Counted from the first letter of the stretch, positions 11,125 to 20,442 are shown. The stretch is 64,000 bases of DNA from Liopterus haemorrhoidalis (GCA_963971575.1 OZ020611.1:178438071-178502070); one strand, 5' to 3'. Notes: generated by a model from the sequence alone, not told the origin. Numbers and translations are program-made.

Positions 11125-11930
11125 TTTATGTATATAAACATATACATAATGAAATAACTGGAATTTTCGTTAGTGTTTCCTTCGATTTCGTAGTATTTAG
11201 CAGAAAAAGTATTCCGTCAATAATTAAACAAACAATAAAATGACCCTTTCTTTAATGATCAGACGGATTTTATACACTGGTTTCAAACCAGTTTTTCTAC
11301 TACACATACCAAGAAAAATGCCTATGAGAGACTCAAACTTTTTTCCAGACCCTCACACACAACGCAATAGGATATAATATATCCATTCAAGAGGAAATAT
11401 CCACCTTTACATGTCCTATAAAACTAGCTACAAAGGAACAGACGGTTGATATATTATTCAAAGACAATTTAAAGTCAGATAAAATTCAATATATTCTTTT
11501 TTTTAAGTAAAAGAAACGCTAGGATTACAGAGACGAATTGGTCTAGAATTGACAGCATCTGGGAAATTAATAGTACTATTCTGAACAAATGGTCGTAACA
11601 GCTGTTAAATTAACTTCGGTGTAAATACATCGCATAATTTACGCCGATGATTAGGACGGGTGTTAGGATAAGATATTGTTAAGCTACAACAGCGGTTCCC
11701 AATTTTGAATGACTCGCGAAGCCCTCTCCACTCTCCACATATTAGGTCTGTTCGTCGAACCATTTCTAACAGTTAACTATCGTCAGATACAAGCACAGAG
11801 TTTCTATAAGTGCGTTAAAATAACTGCGAACAGAGCTAATATGTTATCGCAAACCCCCAGCCCTGAAATCGTACAGTATGTACCGTAGATACTTTTTATG
11901 AAATATATTGTAGTACTTCAGAATACCATA
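11125..11930. other. no gene; possible solo hAT end
   Basis: CAGCGGTTCCCAATTTT at 11691-11707 resembles a hAT left end, but no matching right end or 8-bp repeat is present. The rest is AT-rich non-coding. Confidence 0.3.
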
Positions 11931-11932
11931 TA

Positions 11933-12652
11933 CAGTACTACCCCGCCACTCAAATACCTTTTAGCGCCTTTTAGCTGGACGATTTCGCCATTCGATGTGA
12001 ATGTCGAGTGCGAGAGTCGACGGAGCATCGCTATCCGACGCGTGATCGAGTATCACGTGACACATATTTTGGTAAACAAAGCGAAATGAACGCATGGCCA
12101 GCAGTTCGCGCCTAGATATCTTCACGAACAACTTAGAATTAGTGCTGCTATGTTTTTTGCTAAAATAAGTGATTTATATTTATAATTATGGGTCCAAAGA
12201 AGGCTAGAGATGCAAGCATAGCTAAAAGGAAAACAGTAAGAACCACTATGGAACAGAAAAAAGAAATAATAGCCAAATATGAAAGTGGTATTCGTGTTGT
12301 CTACAAGGTATGGATGCCATTCCTAGATCGACGATCAATACTTTTGTACAGCATAAGGACGCAATTAAAAGTGCCGATGTAGCAAAGGGAGTTTTTTTCA
12401 ATAACCAAACTTCGTCCACCTATTATTGACGAAATTGAAAAATGATTGTTAATTTGCATCAAAGAAAATGAGTTAGCTGGTGATAGTGTTTCTGAAGCTA
12501 TAATTTGTTCAAAAGCCAGGTCATTGCATAGTGATTTGTTGAAAGACAGGTCTGGCACCAGTAGTGATATGTATGTACATATGATTCCCTTTATTTCTTA
12601 TGGGGAAATTCGACTCGCCACTCGACGAAATCGCTATTCGACGGTATTACTG
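11933..12652 (+). mobile_element. pogo/Tigger-type deletion derivative (N-terminal half)
   Basis: CAGTACTACCCCG on the left and CGACGGTATTACTG on the right are imperfect inverted ends, each next to TA (11931-11932, 12653-12654), the target of Tc1/mariner-pogo elements. Inside is the start of a transposase, but the catalytic domain is missing, so the element is non-autonomous. Confidence 0.78.
12188..12580 (+). pseudogene. pogo/Tigger transposase, N-terminal fragment
   Basis: The ATG at 12188 opens MGPKKARDASIAKRK, then TMEQKKEIIAKYESGIRVV, the helix-turn-helix start of a CENP-B/pogo-type DNA-binding domain. Around 12300 the frame shifts. The second helix-turn-helix region continues in another frame (STINTFVQHKDAIKSADVAKG), then again in another (PPIIDEIEK, then CIKENELAGDSVSEA, then KARSLHSDLL). 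At least two frameshifts plus a stop make it non-functional, and the DDE catalytic core is absent. Confidence 0.75.
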
Positions 12653-12654
12653 TA

Positions 12655-13481
12655 TGACAATATCAAAAGGTTTAATATTTAATCAGTTCCGTTTATTAAC
12701 TTCCTTATTCAGAAACAAATATCTCCGAAACAGTAAACTTTGTATTATTGATGTTTTACGTTAAATCAAAATTTTGTAGGTTTTGGAACGAATTACGCTA
12801 TTTTATATTGTTGACTGACATCAATTAAATGGATACCCAAAGTGTGGGAATGCTTAAATATATTAAAATATTCGGACTTAATTAATTTTCACTTTTCGTG
12901 CTCATATAACAGCTATAATATATTTTACGTATTAGCAAAACAAACAATAATTAAAAGTTTTCTAATTTTATAACAAAACTAATAACAAACTGTTTAAAAT
13001 GAACGTGATGCACTGATTATATTAAAAATAAACTGCATTCCATAAAACAAAAGTCAGCTTCTGTAGTTATGAGTTCTTTTTTCTAAATAGTGACTGATTT
13101 TTTCTTTTTATCAAGTGCAGCTGCTGCTACCCAGACTGTAAATTATAGCTCTAACATTTCTTTTGCTCCAATAAACGCTTCTTTCACAGATTTCAGTGTA
13201 GGCATTTTGAAGTGACAGAAATAGAAGAAATACGCAGACGATGTTTTTCTCTATAAAAATAGCATATTTGTAAAAATAAATATCTAAATATGGAGTTTTT
13301 TGTTGATAGAAAGTAAACATCTTTGTAGAAAATGAGTAGACAAAATGAATTCTAAATACGGAATAAAATTTTATGAACACAAAGGAGGTCATCTACCTGA
13401 TGTAATTCCAAAATACTTTTACTTGTTCACGTCAACATTCTAAATGTTCTGTATTTGAAAGGAGTTACATTAAACAATAAC
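12655..13481. other. no recognisable feature
   Basis: AT-rich. A 93-codon minus-strand frame at 13111-13392 has no motif I recognise and low-complexity composition. Confidence 0.3.
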
Positions 13482-13863
13482 TGCCTTTACAGACAGACAT
13501 TTTCCACATACGCTTAGGTGCCTACGGTTTTTTGCAAAAGATGGAGCGTATCACAGTCCGTAAAGTACAAACTGTCTACGAACCGTAGGAGCATATAGGG
13601 TGTCACCGGTATTTGCATTTTCATTGCCTTTACACTTATCTATGATTTAAGCCTGGTTTATAATAACTCCATAGCATAGCGCATACGTAATAGAACAATG
13701 GATTTGACCCTTCAAAACATCTTTTTGTAACAAACAGAAAGAGAAAATAGTGTAATTTTTATGCTTATGTTCCATACCATATCTATTATAAACCAGGCTT
13801 TCTTATGTAAAAGCGGCCTCACATCCTAACTGCACGGGAAACCGTCAGGGTGTAAAGGCGGCC
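13482..13863. mobile_element. possible decayed foldback element
   Basis: GCCTTTACA near 13484 is mirrored by TGTAAAGGC near 13850, and CCTACGGTT (13522) pairs with AACCGTAGG (13581). A second MITE lies within. The inverted ends are short and the target duplication is unclear. Confidence 0.35.
13651..13798. mobile_element. TTAA-type MITE, copy 1 (GCCTGGTTTATAATA ends)
   Basis: GCCTGGTTTATAATA on the left and TATTATAAACCAGGC on the right are perfect 15-bp inverted repeats around a 148-bp AT-rich core. The left flank is TTAA; the right flank (TTTC) has mutated. A second copy at 33517-33666 has intact TTAA on both sides. Confidence 0.8.
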
Positions 13864-14944
13864 GTTAGATTTTCACGAAATAGTAAGATTTAAATACAAC
13901 AGAATGCCAAAATTAGTTCTACTATTAAAATATACTATTAAAATCGTATAATATAAATTTGGTAAATTAGTAAATAAATTAAGCATGAATTTAAAATTTG
14001 GGAATAATAATTAGGTCAGATTCAGTGAAGGCAGTAGCATACAAAGCGCAATTCGAGGTCTACATGGAACCATATAGAATAAAATTATAATAAAATAAAA
14101 AAACAGCACATCGAGGAGAAAAGTGGGCTGTTTCAACTAAGAAACACAATAAGATATGCCAAGTTGGACTTTATGAGAAGAATGTTGCAATACATACGCA
14201 AGAAATACATTTTCTATGCGACAGATTAAAAAAATATAGCGGAACCTATTAAAAATTAAGTTTCTTTGTGAAATAACTCGTTTATTTAATGTTCAATTGT
14301 TTTTCCAACTTAATATTCTTAGCTTCAGAGTGGAATACTCGATCTTTCATAATTTAACTTATTTCTTATCTCTTATAATAAATAAGTTAGCATTAATCAA
14401 AAAGTTCCCAAAATCACTCCTTGACAACAAAAATATTCAGAACGAAGAAACGATTTTATGTTCAATGCAGTTTTTAATAATTGAATATTTGAAGGCTGCG
14501 GACAGCGCTATCTAAAATTTTAATATTTCACTTATTATTTACGTTACAGCAAAATTTATTTAACAAAAAAACGTACTAAGTACGGGACGTCATATAGTTT
14601 AAATTAAATCTTCCATAATATCTTTCTTACAGCTACTTTTATAACAAAATAAAAACAGAACTAGCCAATATACCCAACGTTGAGGTAACTTTTTAACTTT
14701 AAACGCTATCTTTTAAAAACTTCCTAGTAACAAAAATAAATGTTTTTTATATTACTCAATTTTTCTGCTTCGGAAATTTAAAATCGATTACGAAGCGTAC
14801 CTAAGGCGTAATTACTGCACTTTCGTGAGATGTTACATAGTAAAATTTTACTTAAAATTACCATTATTTTTAATTAATTACTAATACCAAGTTTCAGACG
14901 CAAAATAATTCTTTGTTGCGTGGTTCAAAATATGTTTAAATTCA
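13864..14944. other. no recognisable feature
   Basis: AT-rich, without terminal repeats or motif-bearing frames. Confidence 0.35.
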
Positions 14945-15263
14945 TGGCACAATAATAGGTATAAAGCGGTTTAAACTTTAAATATTTTTGATGTTTTTTA
15001 TTCATATTTATTTTCTATTTTTATAAAATAGCAGGCTGAAGAAAATAAATGAATTATTGTATTTGTCATTTTTGTATCTCGTCGGGGTCACCAATAAGTT
15101 AAAGCTTTTAATTATTTTTAATGTTTTTTATTTATATTTATTTTTGTATAGTACATTTAAAATATTTAAAAGTTTAAACCGCATTATTAGTGCCCCGACG
15201 TGATACAAAAATAAGAAATACTATAATTCATTTATTTTCTTCAGCCTAAAATTTTATAAAAAT
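14945..15263. mobile_element. foldback element with long stem and a duplicated arm
   Basis: From about 15030 the sequence reads TAGCAGGCTGAAGAAAATAA onward and is mirrored to about 15250 by TTATTTTCTTCAGCCTA. The arms run on through CGTCGGGG / CCCCGACG to a centre near 15150, giving a stem of roughly 110 bp. The inner arm also occurs as a third direct copy upstream (GCGGTTTAAACTT at 14966 against AAGTTTAAACCGC at 15170-15182). No coding sequence. Confidence 0.75.
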
Positions 15264-15719
15264 ATAACATATTATAAAAAAAGTGGTTTTGTCATATGGC
15301 ATAGTCGCTACACGTACATACATCATGGAAATTGGGTAGGTAAAATGTTTTTAAATGTAGTGCTTGGTAAAGTTTCACAAATATTTTTATTGGCCATGCT
15401 GTCTATAGATTCTGCGTTAATCATTTTGAAAGCTACAATGACATGGTTTGATAACTGAGAATGGTTAACCGGAATAGAAACTGAAATGGAAAACACTTTG
15501 ACAATGATTGATACAGAACTGCAGTCAGCATGAACAAAATATTTATGGAACTTTCAAGTATTTCATTTAAGAACTTTTTCATTATATTCGAGTTTGAGCA
15601 AGTAAAACTGTCAACTATTCAATATATATTGTAAACTAGTTGAAAAAACTTAAGTTGATTTAATAGTTATTGATACGAGTGCTAAAATGTCATATTTTTG
15701 AATGACTGGAAGTGATGAT
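15264..15719. other. no recognisable feature
   Basis: AT-rich with short open frames only. Confidence 0.3.
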
Positions 15720-15879
15720 AACCCAGGCAGTAGCGTAGCGACGGGCCCATAAGTCCCGCAGCCGCGCGTGCGGGGGGCAATGAAAATATTTAAAAAAAAG
15801 TTGAAAATATTGCAGATTTAGTCAATATATTAACAATTACCTATTGCGATGTAAGTAGTACATTCACAGAAGTAGATGC

Positions 15880-16065
15880 ATCGCTTTTGCCATATTTGAC
15901 ATAACCCGTAAGCGTGGCCACTGCAGAAAGGTTCTTCTGTACATTGAAAAAAAAAAAAATCGTTTAAGGACAACGATGACTCAATATCGATTGTCAGCAC
16001 TAAGCATATTAGCCATTGAAGCAGAAGAAGCTGCTCAAATAAATTTAAAAGATGCCATCGACTAA
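15880..16065 (+). pseudogene. hAT transposase dimerisation domain remnant
   Basis: PVSVATAERFFCTLK starts at 15905, the conserved opening of the hAT C-terminal dimerisation domain (families read PVSNASAER or similar). After a frameshift in an A run, TMTQYRLSALSILAIEAE follows and ends at a natural-looking stop at 16063-16065. The rest of the transposase, including the catalytic core and BED finger, is missing, and an in-frame TAA lies just upstream of the Pro codon. The match to the hAT family is clear; the subfamily is not assigned. Confidence 0.85.
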
Positions 16066-16266
16066 TTTACAGCTATAAAGGTGCCTGTCCACTTGAGAGT
16101 ACTCTCGAGAGTAACTCTCGAGAGTAACTCTCACGGGTTTGTCCACTAGAGAGCTGATTTCGATCGGGTGGACTCTCGAGAGTACCTTGCGAGTTGCTCT
16201 CGAGAGTTACTCTCGAGAGAACTCTCAAGCCTGTGTCCACTTGATCAGTTGTGGAGAGTAGCCAAG

Positions 16267-16356
16267 ATGGCGTCGTACTATAGAAAGGTCGCAGCAGCTG
16301 TAATAATTCTAACTATTTATAAAAAAAGAAAAAAGTTGAATAAAAAAATCTGCTGA
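16267..16356 (+). pseudogene. Harbinger transposase N-terminal exon, copy 1
   Basis: The ATG at 16267 opens MASYYRKVAAAVIILTIYKK, followed by a basic run. In copy 2 the frame continues as WIKSWIDRRRVLGAFNN, which resembles the conserved start of PIF/Harbinger transposases (a Trp-x-Arg-Arg-x-x-Leu-Gly-Ala-Tyr pattern). In copy 1 a TGG-to-TGA change ends the frame after 29 residues. All DDE residues are gone, replaced by mitochondrial DNA about 45 codons in. A longer frame starting at 16168 only translates the subterminal repeats and is not taken as real. Confidence 0.7.
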
Positions 16357-16404
16357 ATTAAGTCATGGATTGATAGAAGACGTGTTTTAGGTGCCTACAA
16401 TAAT

Positions 16405-16754
16405 TTCTGAAAATCAAAAATGAAATGGTGCTGCATCTATTTTTAATAATAAAGTTGAATTGACTAATATTATTAAAAATTTATGTACTTTTAATAACTT
16501 TCTTATAAAATTTATTTTAAATATTATTAATAAAATTGCAAATAAAAATAGTTGAAGCTATAGCTTGTACTAAAAAATATTTAATAGAAGATTTAAAGGA
16601 ATATGATTTTTCTTTTTTCTTAATAAAGGAATGTAAAGTAAAAGAAAGGAAAGTAAATTAATTTCTAATCCTATTCACGCCCCTATTCATGAAATTGTAG
16701 AAATAGAGATTATTCTTCCTGTAAATAAAGTTGATAAAAAAAAAAAATAGATAT
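16405..16754 (-). pseudogene. mitochondrial ND2 5' fragment in the nucleus, copy 1
   Basis: Read on the minus strand with the invertebrate mitochondrial code (ATA Met, TGA Trp, AGA Ser), this gives ND2-like peptides: LSTLFTGRMISISTISW, then WMGAWMGLEINLLSF, then (after a frameshift in an A run) SYSFKSSIKYFLVQAMAS and finally LLLKMDAAPFHFWF. These are conserved NADH dehydrogenase subunit 2 blocks in the right order. TGA at Trp positions shows it cannot be expressed from the nucleus. The start lies directly next to tRNA-Met as in insect mtDNA. An extra indel in the T run near the start distinguishes this copy from copy 2. The far end joins the Harbinger transposase frame. Confidence 0.88.
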
Positions 16755-16755
16755 T

Positions 16756-16821
16756 AAAAAGAAAAGGGTTATTACCTTTATATTTGGGGTATGTACCTAA
16801 AAGCTTAATTAGCATATTTTG
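16756..16821 (-). pseudogene. mitochondrial tRNA-Met copy in the nucleus, copy 1
   Basis: Minus strand GCTAATTAAGC (D arm) followed by TACATACCCC (anticodon loop with CAT) and AAAGG..CCCTT (T arm) is the typical insect mitochondrial tRNA-Met. It lies two bases before the ND2 start. The acceptor has a mismatch relative to copy 2 (TAT against AGA). Confidence 0.87.
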
Positions 16822-16828
16822 TTGTTAA

Positions 16829-16898
16829 TTACATTTTAGTAGATGATGTACAAAGTTTTTTGATACTTTAAAAACTAGTTTAATTCAATTAAATGTAA
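16829..16898 (+). pseudogene. mitochondrial tRNA-Gln copy in the nucleus, copy 1
   Basis: A 70-base cloverleaf. The acceptor arms TTACATT and AATGTAA pair perfectly, and the anticodon stem AAAGT/ACTTT encloses a loop with TTG. It faces the opposite way to tRNA-Met and tRNA-Ile, as in ancestral insect mtDNA. Confidence 0.87.
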
Positions 16899-16961
16899 TT
16901 ACTAAAATAATTTAATAATTTTATTCTAGGCTCTACTTAATTATTTGGGGTAGTTAGTTAT

Positions 16962-17024
16962 TAACAAAGGTAAAAATTTACATAATTTATTCTATGAAAA
17001 TAATTCTTTTAATCAGACATAATG
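16962..17024 (-). pseudogene. mitochondrial tRNA-Ile-like copy, copy 1
   Basis: Minus strand CTGATTAAAAGAAT (D arm), an anticodon arm and TGTAAATTTTTAC (T arm) match mitochondrial tRNA-Ile in layout. The anticodon reads CAT here but GAT in copy 2, so copy 1 has mutated. The 5' acceptor strand does not pair clearly with the 3' strand. Confidence 0.68.
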
Positions 17025-17165
17025 TTTTAAACTTTATTTTAATAAAAAAAAACATATATATTTTCATTTTTAAATTGAATTAAATTTAAACTAATTAATT
17101 AATTTTAATAAAATTAAAAAAAAAAATGGTTAATAGGTTGGTAATTTTCTAAATTTAAAGGTATA
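17025..17165. other. AT-rich tract, possible control-region piece
   Basis: Runs of A and T with TTAATTAATTAATTTT follow tRNA-Ile on its 5' side, where insect mtDNA has its A+T-rich control region. The assignment rests on position and composition only. Confidence 0.4.
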
Positions 17166-17741
17166 AAATTTCCTACAAAACATTATGTTTTTTCATTCTG
17201 TCACGGTAATCGACACATTTCACGATCGACAGAATTTCCCGGAGTTCGTACAAGGCGATTAATTAATTTATTTCCTCCGGTGACGAATTTTTGAACATCT
17301 TGTAAGCAGACAGCTCTCGAGAGTACTCTCAGGAATTCGAACACAGTTCGTATTTGGCGAGCTACTCTCGGAGAGTGTAGGGAGCACGTGTCCACTTGCA
17401 AGTACGTTGAGAGTAGTTAGCTCTCGGAGAGTAGCTCGCCACTTTCAGCGAGTTACTCTCAGATGCCTGTCCACTTGAGAGTAACTGCTATCGAGAGCTT
17501 CTCGCCACTATTTACTCTCAAGTGGACAGGCACCATTAAGGCCAAAAAATAACAATTTCGTTAATTTTATTTTTTTCAATTTATCTTATTTATTTAGTTT
17601 GTAAGATATTTTTAATTATTATTTTCAAGATAATATTTTATAAAAAAGTTGTGTTGTTTTCTTAATATACCATTTTTTTTGTTGGGGGGGGGGTGAGTTT
17701 TGCGTGGGGCCAAATTTTGTTGCTACGCTACTGAACCCAGG

Positions 17742-18194
17742 AATAGGTACAAAAAGGCATTTTACACACGAGTTGTATATATAATTTTTCCTAAGACCAC
17801 AAAGCGTAAATATTACATTCTGAGACAAATAAAACGTTTTGACTATTAGTTATTTCATATTTCAAAACATCAAAATCATGGCAAACTAAAAATTGCGTCT
17901 TTATTGTTTATTCACGGCGGTATTGAGAAAACTATATTAATAAAATTGGAGGCTATATCTGCTTATTTTTATTTTTTCGGCGTCTTATTTGGTTTCTATA
18001 CGTTTCAGACGATTATAAGAAGATATCAGCAAAAAAATCAATTTATGTCTCCGTCACGTAAAAACGGCTGGATAAATTTTCAAGAAATTTGGTAAGATGA
18101 TACAGTAAAACCAGGATTCGAACATATACTATATGGCACCACAAAAATTTTATTCCAAGGTTGTGCTTCGGGGTTAACACTGTTTACTAAAAAA
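17742..18194. other. no recognisable feature
   Basis: AT-rich. A 63-codon frame at 17904-18095 has no motif I recognise. Confidence 0.3.
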
Positions 18195-19215
18195 CTTAAA
18201 ATATGTTTTATTATTGGCTTAACAGAAAAATGTATATAACAGTAATTGTTTACAATAAGGAAACAAATATTTTTTGTTTAATGCATTTATTCACTTTGAT
18301 GAATATTTAGGGAGTTACCTTAAGACACCTTAAATCAAAACCTTTGAAATATCCCGTATATTACCGTATTGACCAGAATATAAGACTAGTTTTTTTACGC
18401 CGAAATATAAAAAACAAGGGTCGTCTCATATTCGGATCCTTTTTATACTTAAAAAATATTATTTTTATCAGATTTTATCGGTAAAAAGTGGGATTCGTTT
18501 TATAATCAGGGTCGTCTTATATTCGGGTTAATACGGTATTTATTTAACAGAAAAAAATATATGACAAAAATTGTTTATAATACAAAAACCAATATTTTTA
18601 TTTTATGTACTTTATCGATTCGATGAACATTTGGGAAGTTAAAGGGGAACCCTAAAATTAAAATCTTGAAAAATCTTATTTATTATTTATTTTACATCAA
18701 AAATGTATGTGAGAAAATGTGTTTAGAATAAGGAAAAAATTATTCTGTTAAATACAGTTTTTAATAAGAAAAGTATTTAGGGGGCCAATGGTAGTGTTAC
18801 CTATAAAGTTGAAATATCTCATCTCCGTAACAGCAAAAATGAATATAATGATAGTTAGTTAAAAATTAAAAAAACGATTAACTATAATTAAAACACGATT
18901 TTTTTTCTGTTCAACGAAGTTTTTAATAAGATATATTTGGACAGCTCTGTGGTGCGTACCTACAAACTTCAAAGATCTTATTATTTACTAAATCACAAAA
19001 CTGTATATAAGAAAATTTGATTGAAATGAAGAAATATTTCTTTTCTGTTCAAGTTTTTAATAAGATGAATATTTGGGGAGCTATGGAGAGCGCTACCTAT
19101 AACCGAAGTATCTCACTTGTTATTTACTTAACATCAAAAATATATGTAAAGCAGTGATTTGAATAAAGAAACGATTTATTCTGTTCTACTTAAAATGAAA
19201 TATTACTTAACAATT
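18195..19215 (+). repeat. degenerate tandem array of about 150-bp units
   Basis: A landmark of the form AGTTTTTAATAAGAT-AATATTTGGGGAGCT recurs near 18281, 18606, 18756, 18917 and 19049. Spacing is about 133-161 bp once a 175-bp MITE insertion is subtracted. Between landmarks each unit repeats CATCAAAAATGTATAT, an AAGGAAA block and ATTCTGTTCAA. About five to six diverged units; no coding frame. Confidence 0.65.
18364..18536. mobile_element. TA-flanked MITE within the tandem array
   Basis: CCGTATTGACCAGAATATAA on the left and TTATATTCGGGTTAATACGG on the right are inverted ends with two mismatches, bordered by TA on both sides. The GAATATAAGAC-type termini suit a Tc1/mariner-pogo MITE. It splits one unit of the surrounding array. 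Confidence 0.8.
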
Positions 19216-19354
19216 ACGTTATGGCAAAAATATGCATAAACAAAACGGTACGAAATCAGGGTAACCAGGTCTCAGGGGTTCACCCGGAGTCTTAGGGTTT
19301 CCGGCCAAAGTTTCAGGGTTCCGGGTTTTGTTATAAAATCTCCGGGTTTGTAGT

Positions 19355-19510
19355 TTGGAGGTGAGGACCTTTTTTTTGCTCATTACTAGTATTTTGGAGG
19401 TGAGCCCTTTTTTCTTTTTGCACATCACTTATATTTTGGAGGTGAGGACTCCTTTGTTACAAATAAAAATACAAGTAATGAGCAATTACTTGTATTTTTT
19501 GAGGTGAGCA
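19355..19510 (-). repeat. 39-bp hairpin minisatellite, three diverged units
   Basis: GGAGGTGAGGACC, a T run, GCTCATTACT and similar blocks repeat three to four times. This is the reverse-strand form of the unit found in hAT MITEs at 7.3, 32.1, 45.7 and 53.6 kb. Upstream (19255-19350) there are CAGGGTTCCGG-like short repeats but no identifiable element ends. Confidence 0.75.
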
Positions 19511-19748
19511 AAATTGAATAAAATATACTATATTTCCAATTTTTTTTTTTTTCAATCTTAAGGTGCCTGTCCACTTGAGAGTACTCTCGAGAGTAACTCT
19601 CGAGAGTAACTCTCACGGGTTTGTCCACTAGAGAGCTGATTTCGATCGGGTGGACTCTCGAGAGTACCTTGCGAGTTGCTCTCGAGAGTTACTCTCGAGA
19701 GAACTCTCAAGCCTGTGTCCACTTGATCAGTTATGGAGAGTAGCCAAG

Positions 19749-19892
19749 ATGGCGTCGTATTATAGAAAGGTCGCAGCAGCTGTAATAATTCTAACTATTT
19801 ATAAAAAAAGAAAAAAGTTGAATAAAAAAATCTGCTGGATTAAGTCATGGATTGATAGAAGACGTGTTTTAGGTGCCTTCAATAATTTCTGA
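19749..19892 (+). pseudogene. Harbinger transposase N-terminal exon, copy 2
   Basis: 47 codons from the ATG at 19749: MASYYRKVAAAVIILTIYKK, a lysine-rich run, then WIKSWIDRRRVLGAFNNF and a stop. The Trp-Ile-(x)5-Arg-Arg-x-Leu-Gly-Ala stretch resembles the N-terminus of PIF/Harbinger transposases. The stop lies in the sequence contributed by the reversed ND2 piece, so the transposase ends at the capture junction. It lacks the whole nuclease domain and cannot catalyse transposition. Confidence 0.72.
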
Positions 19893-20237
19893 AAATCAAA
19901 AATGAAATGGTGCTGCATCTATTTTTAATAATAAAGCTGAATTGATTAATATTATTAAAAATTTATGTTCTCTGAATAATTTTCTTATAAAATTTATTTC
20001 AAATATTATTAATAAAATTGCAAATAAAAATAGTTGAAGCTATAGCTTGTACTAAAAAATATTTAATAGAAGATTTAAAGGAATATGATTTTTCTTTTTT
20101 CTTAATAAAGGAATGTAAAGTAAAAGAAAGGAAAGTAAATTAATTTCTAATCCTATTCACGCCCCTATTCATGAAATTGAAGAAATAGAGATTATTCTTC
20201 CTGTAAATAAAGTTGATAAAAAAAAAATAATAGATAT
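19888..20237 (-). pseudogene. mitochondrial ND2 5' fragment in the nucleus, copy 2
   Basis: In the mitochondrial code the minus strand reads MSIIFFLSTLFTG from the probable ATA start, then ISISSISWMGAWMGLEINLL, still in one frame. In the AAGAAAAAAG region a frameshift follows that is identical in copy 1. The downstream frame gives KYFLVQAMAS and the conserved AAPFHFWF block before the junction. Because both copies share this frameshift, it existed before the element multiplied, or was in the captured sequence. Copy 2 keeps the correct length of the T run that is altered in copy 1. Confidence 0.88.
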
Positions 20238-20238
20238 T

Positions 20239-20303
20239 AAAAAGAAAAGGGTTATTACCTTTATATTTGGGGTATGTACCTATAGCTTAATTAGCATCTT
20301 TTG
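20239..20303 (-). pseudogene. mitochondrial tRNA-Met copy in the nucleus, copy 2
   Basis: Same tRNA-Met as in copy 1, with a better acceptor stem (AAAAGA against TCTTTT). The CAT anticodon lies in the TACATAC loop. Confidence 0.87.
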
Positions 20304-20310
20304 TTGTTAA

Positions 20311-20380
20311 TTACATTTTAGTAGATGATGTACAAATTTTTTTGATACTTTAAAAAATAGTTTAATTCAATTAAATGTAA
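20311..20380 (+). pseudogene. mitochondrial tRNA-Gln copy in the nucleus, copy 2
   Basis: 70 bases with TTACATT/AATGTAA acceptor arms and a TTG anticodon loop, nearly identical to copy 1 and in the same relative place. Confidence 0.87.
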
Positions 20381-20442
20381 TTACTAAAATAATTTAATAA
20401 TTTTATTTTAGGCTCTACTTATTTATTTGGGGTAATTAGTTA

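Larger units (their letters stand above)
16079..17535 (+). mobile_element. PIF/Harbinger element carrying mitochondrial DNA, copy 1
   Basis: The ends read AGGTGCCTGTCCACTTGAG and CTCAAGTGGACAGGCACCA. Flanks are TAA on the left and TTA on the right, close to the 3-bp TTA duplication of Harbinger elements. Both subterminal regions are dense in GAGAGTAACTCTC palindromes. From left to right: subterminal repeats, the first codons of a transposase, about 750 bp of mitochondrial sequence in reverse (ND2, tRNA-Met, tRNA-Gln, tRNA-Ile, AT-rich tract), then right subterminal sequence including a 75-bp foldback that repeats the terminus. It is inserted in the hAT element just after the transposase stop. 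Confidence 0.88.
15728..17733 (+). mobile_element. hAT element with nested Harbinger insertion
   Basis: Ends CAGTAGCGTAGC and GCTACGCTACTG are inverted, and AACCCAGG at 15720-15727 is repeated exactly at 17734-17741, a perfect 8-bp hAT duplication. Without the nested Harbinger element (16079-17535) it is about 550 bp: a short 5' piece, the last part of a transposase gene and an AT-rich 3' end with a G run. It is therefore an internally deleted derivative. Confidence 0.92.

Noticed and set aside
11691..11735. hAT left end CAGCGGTTCCCAATTTT
   Set aside because: No matching right end or target duplication nearby; left as a note.
16168..16266. Upstream extension of the Harbinger frame starting at 16168 (and 19650 in copy 2)
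   Set aside because: It translates the subterminal CTCTCGAGAG repeats into Ser-Arg-Glu-Leu repeats; the conserved transposase start is the internal ATG.
17201..17401. Minus-strand frame in the right part of Harbinger copy 1 (and 20741-20947 in copy 2) as a second Harbinger gene
   Set aside because: Harbinger elements often have a second gene, but the two copies differ in frame, much of the peptide comes from subterminal repeats and no MADF/Myb motif is visible.
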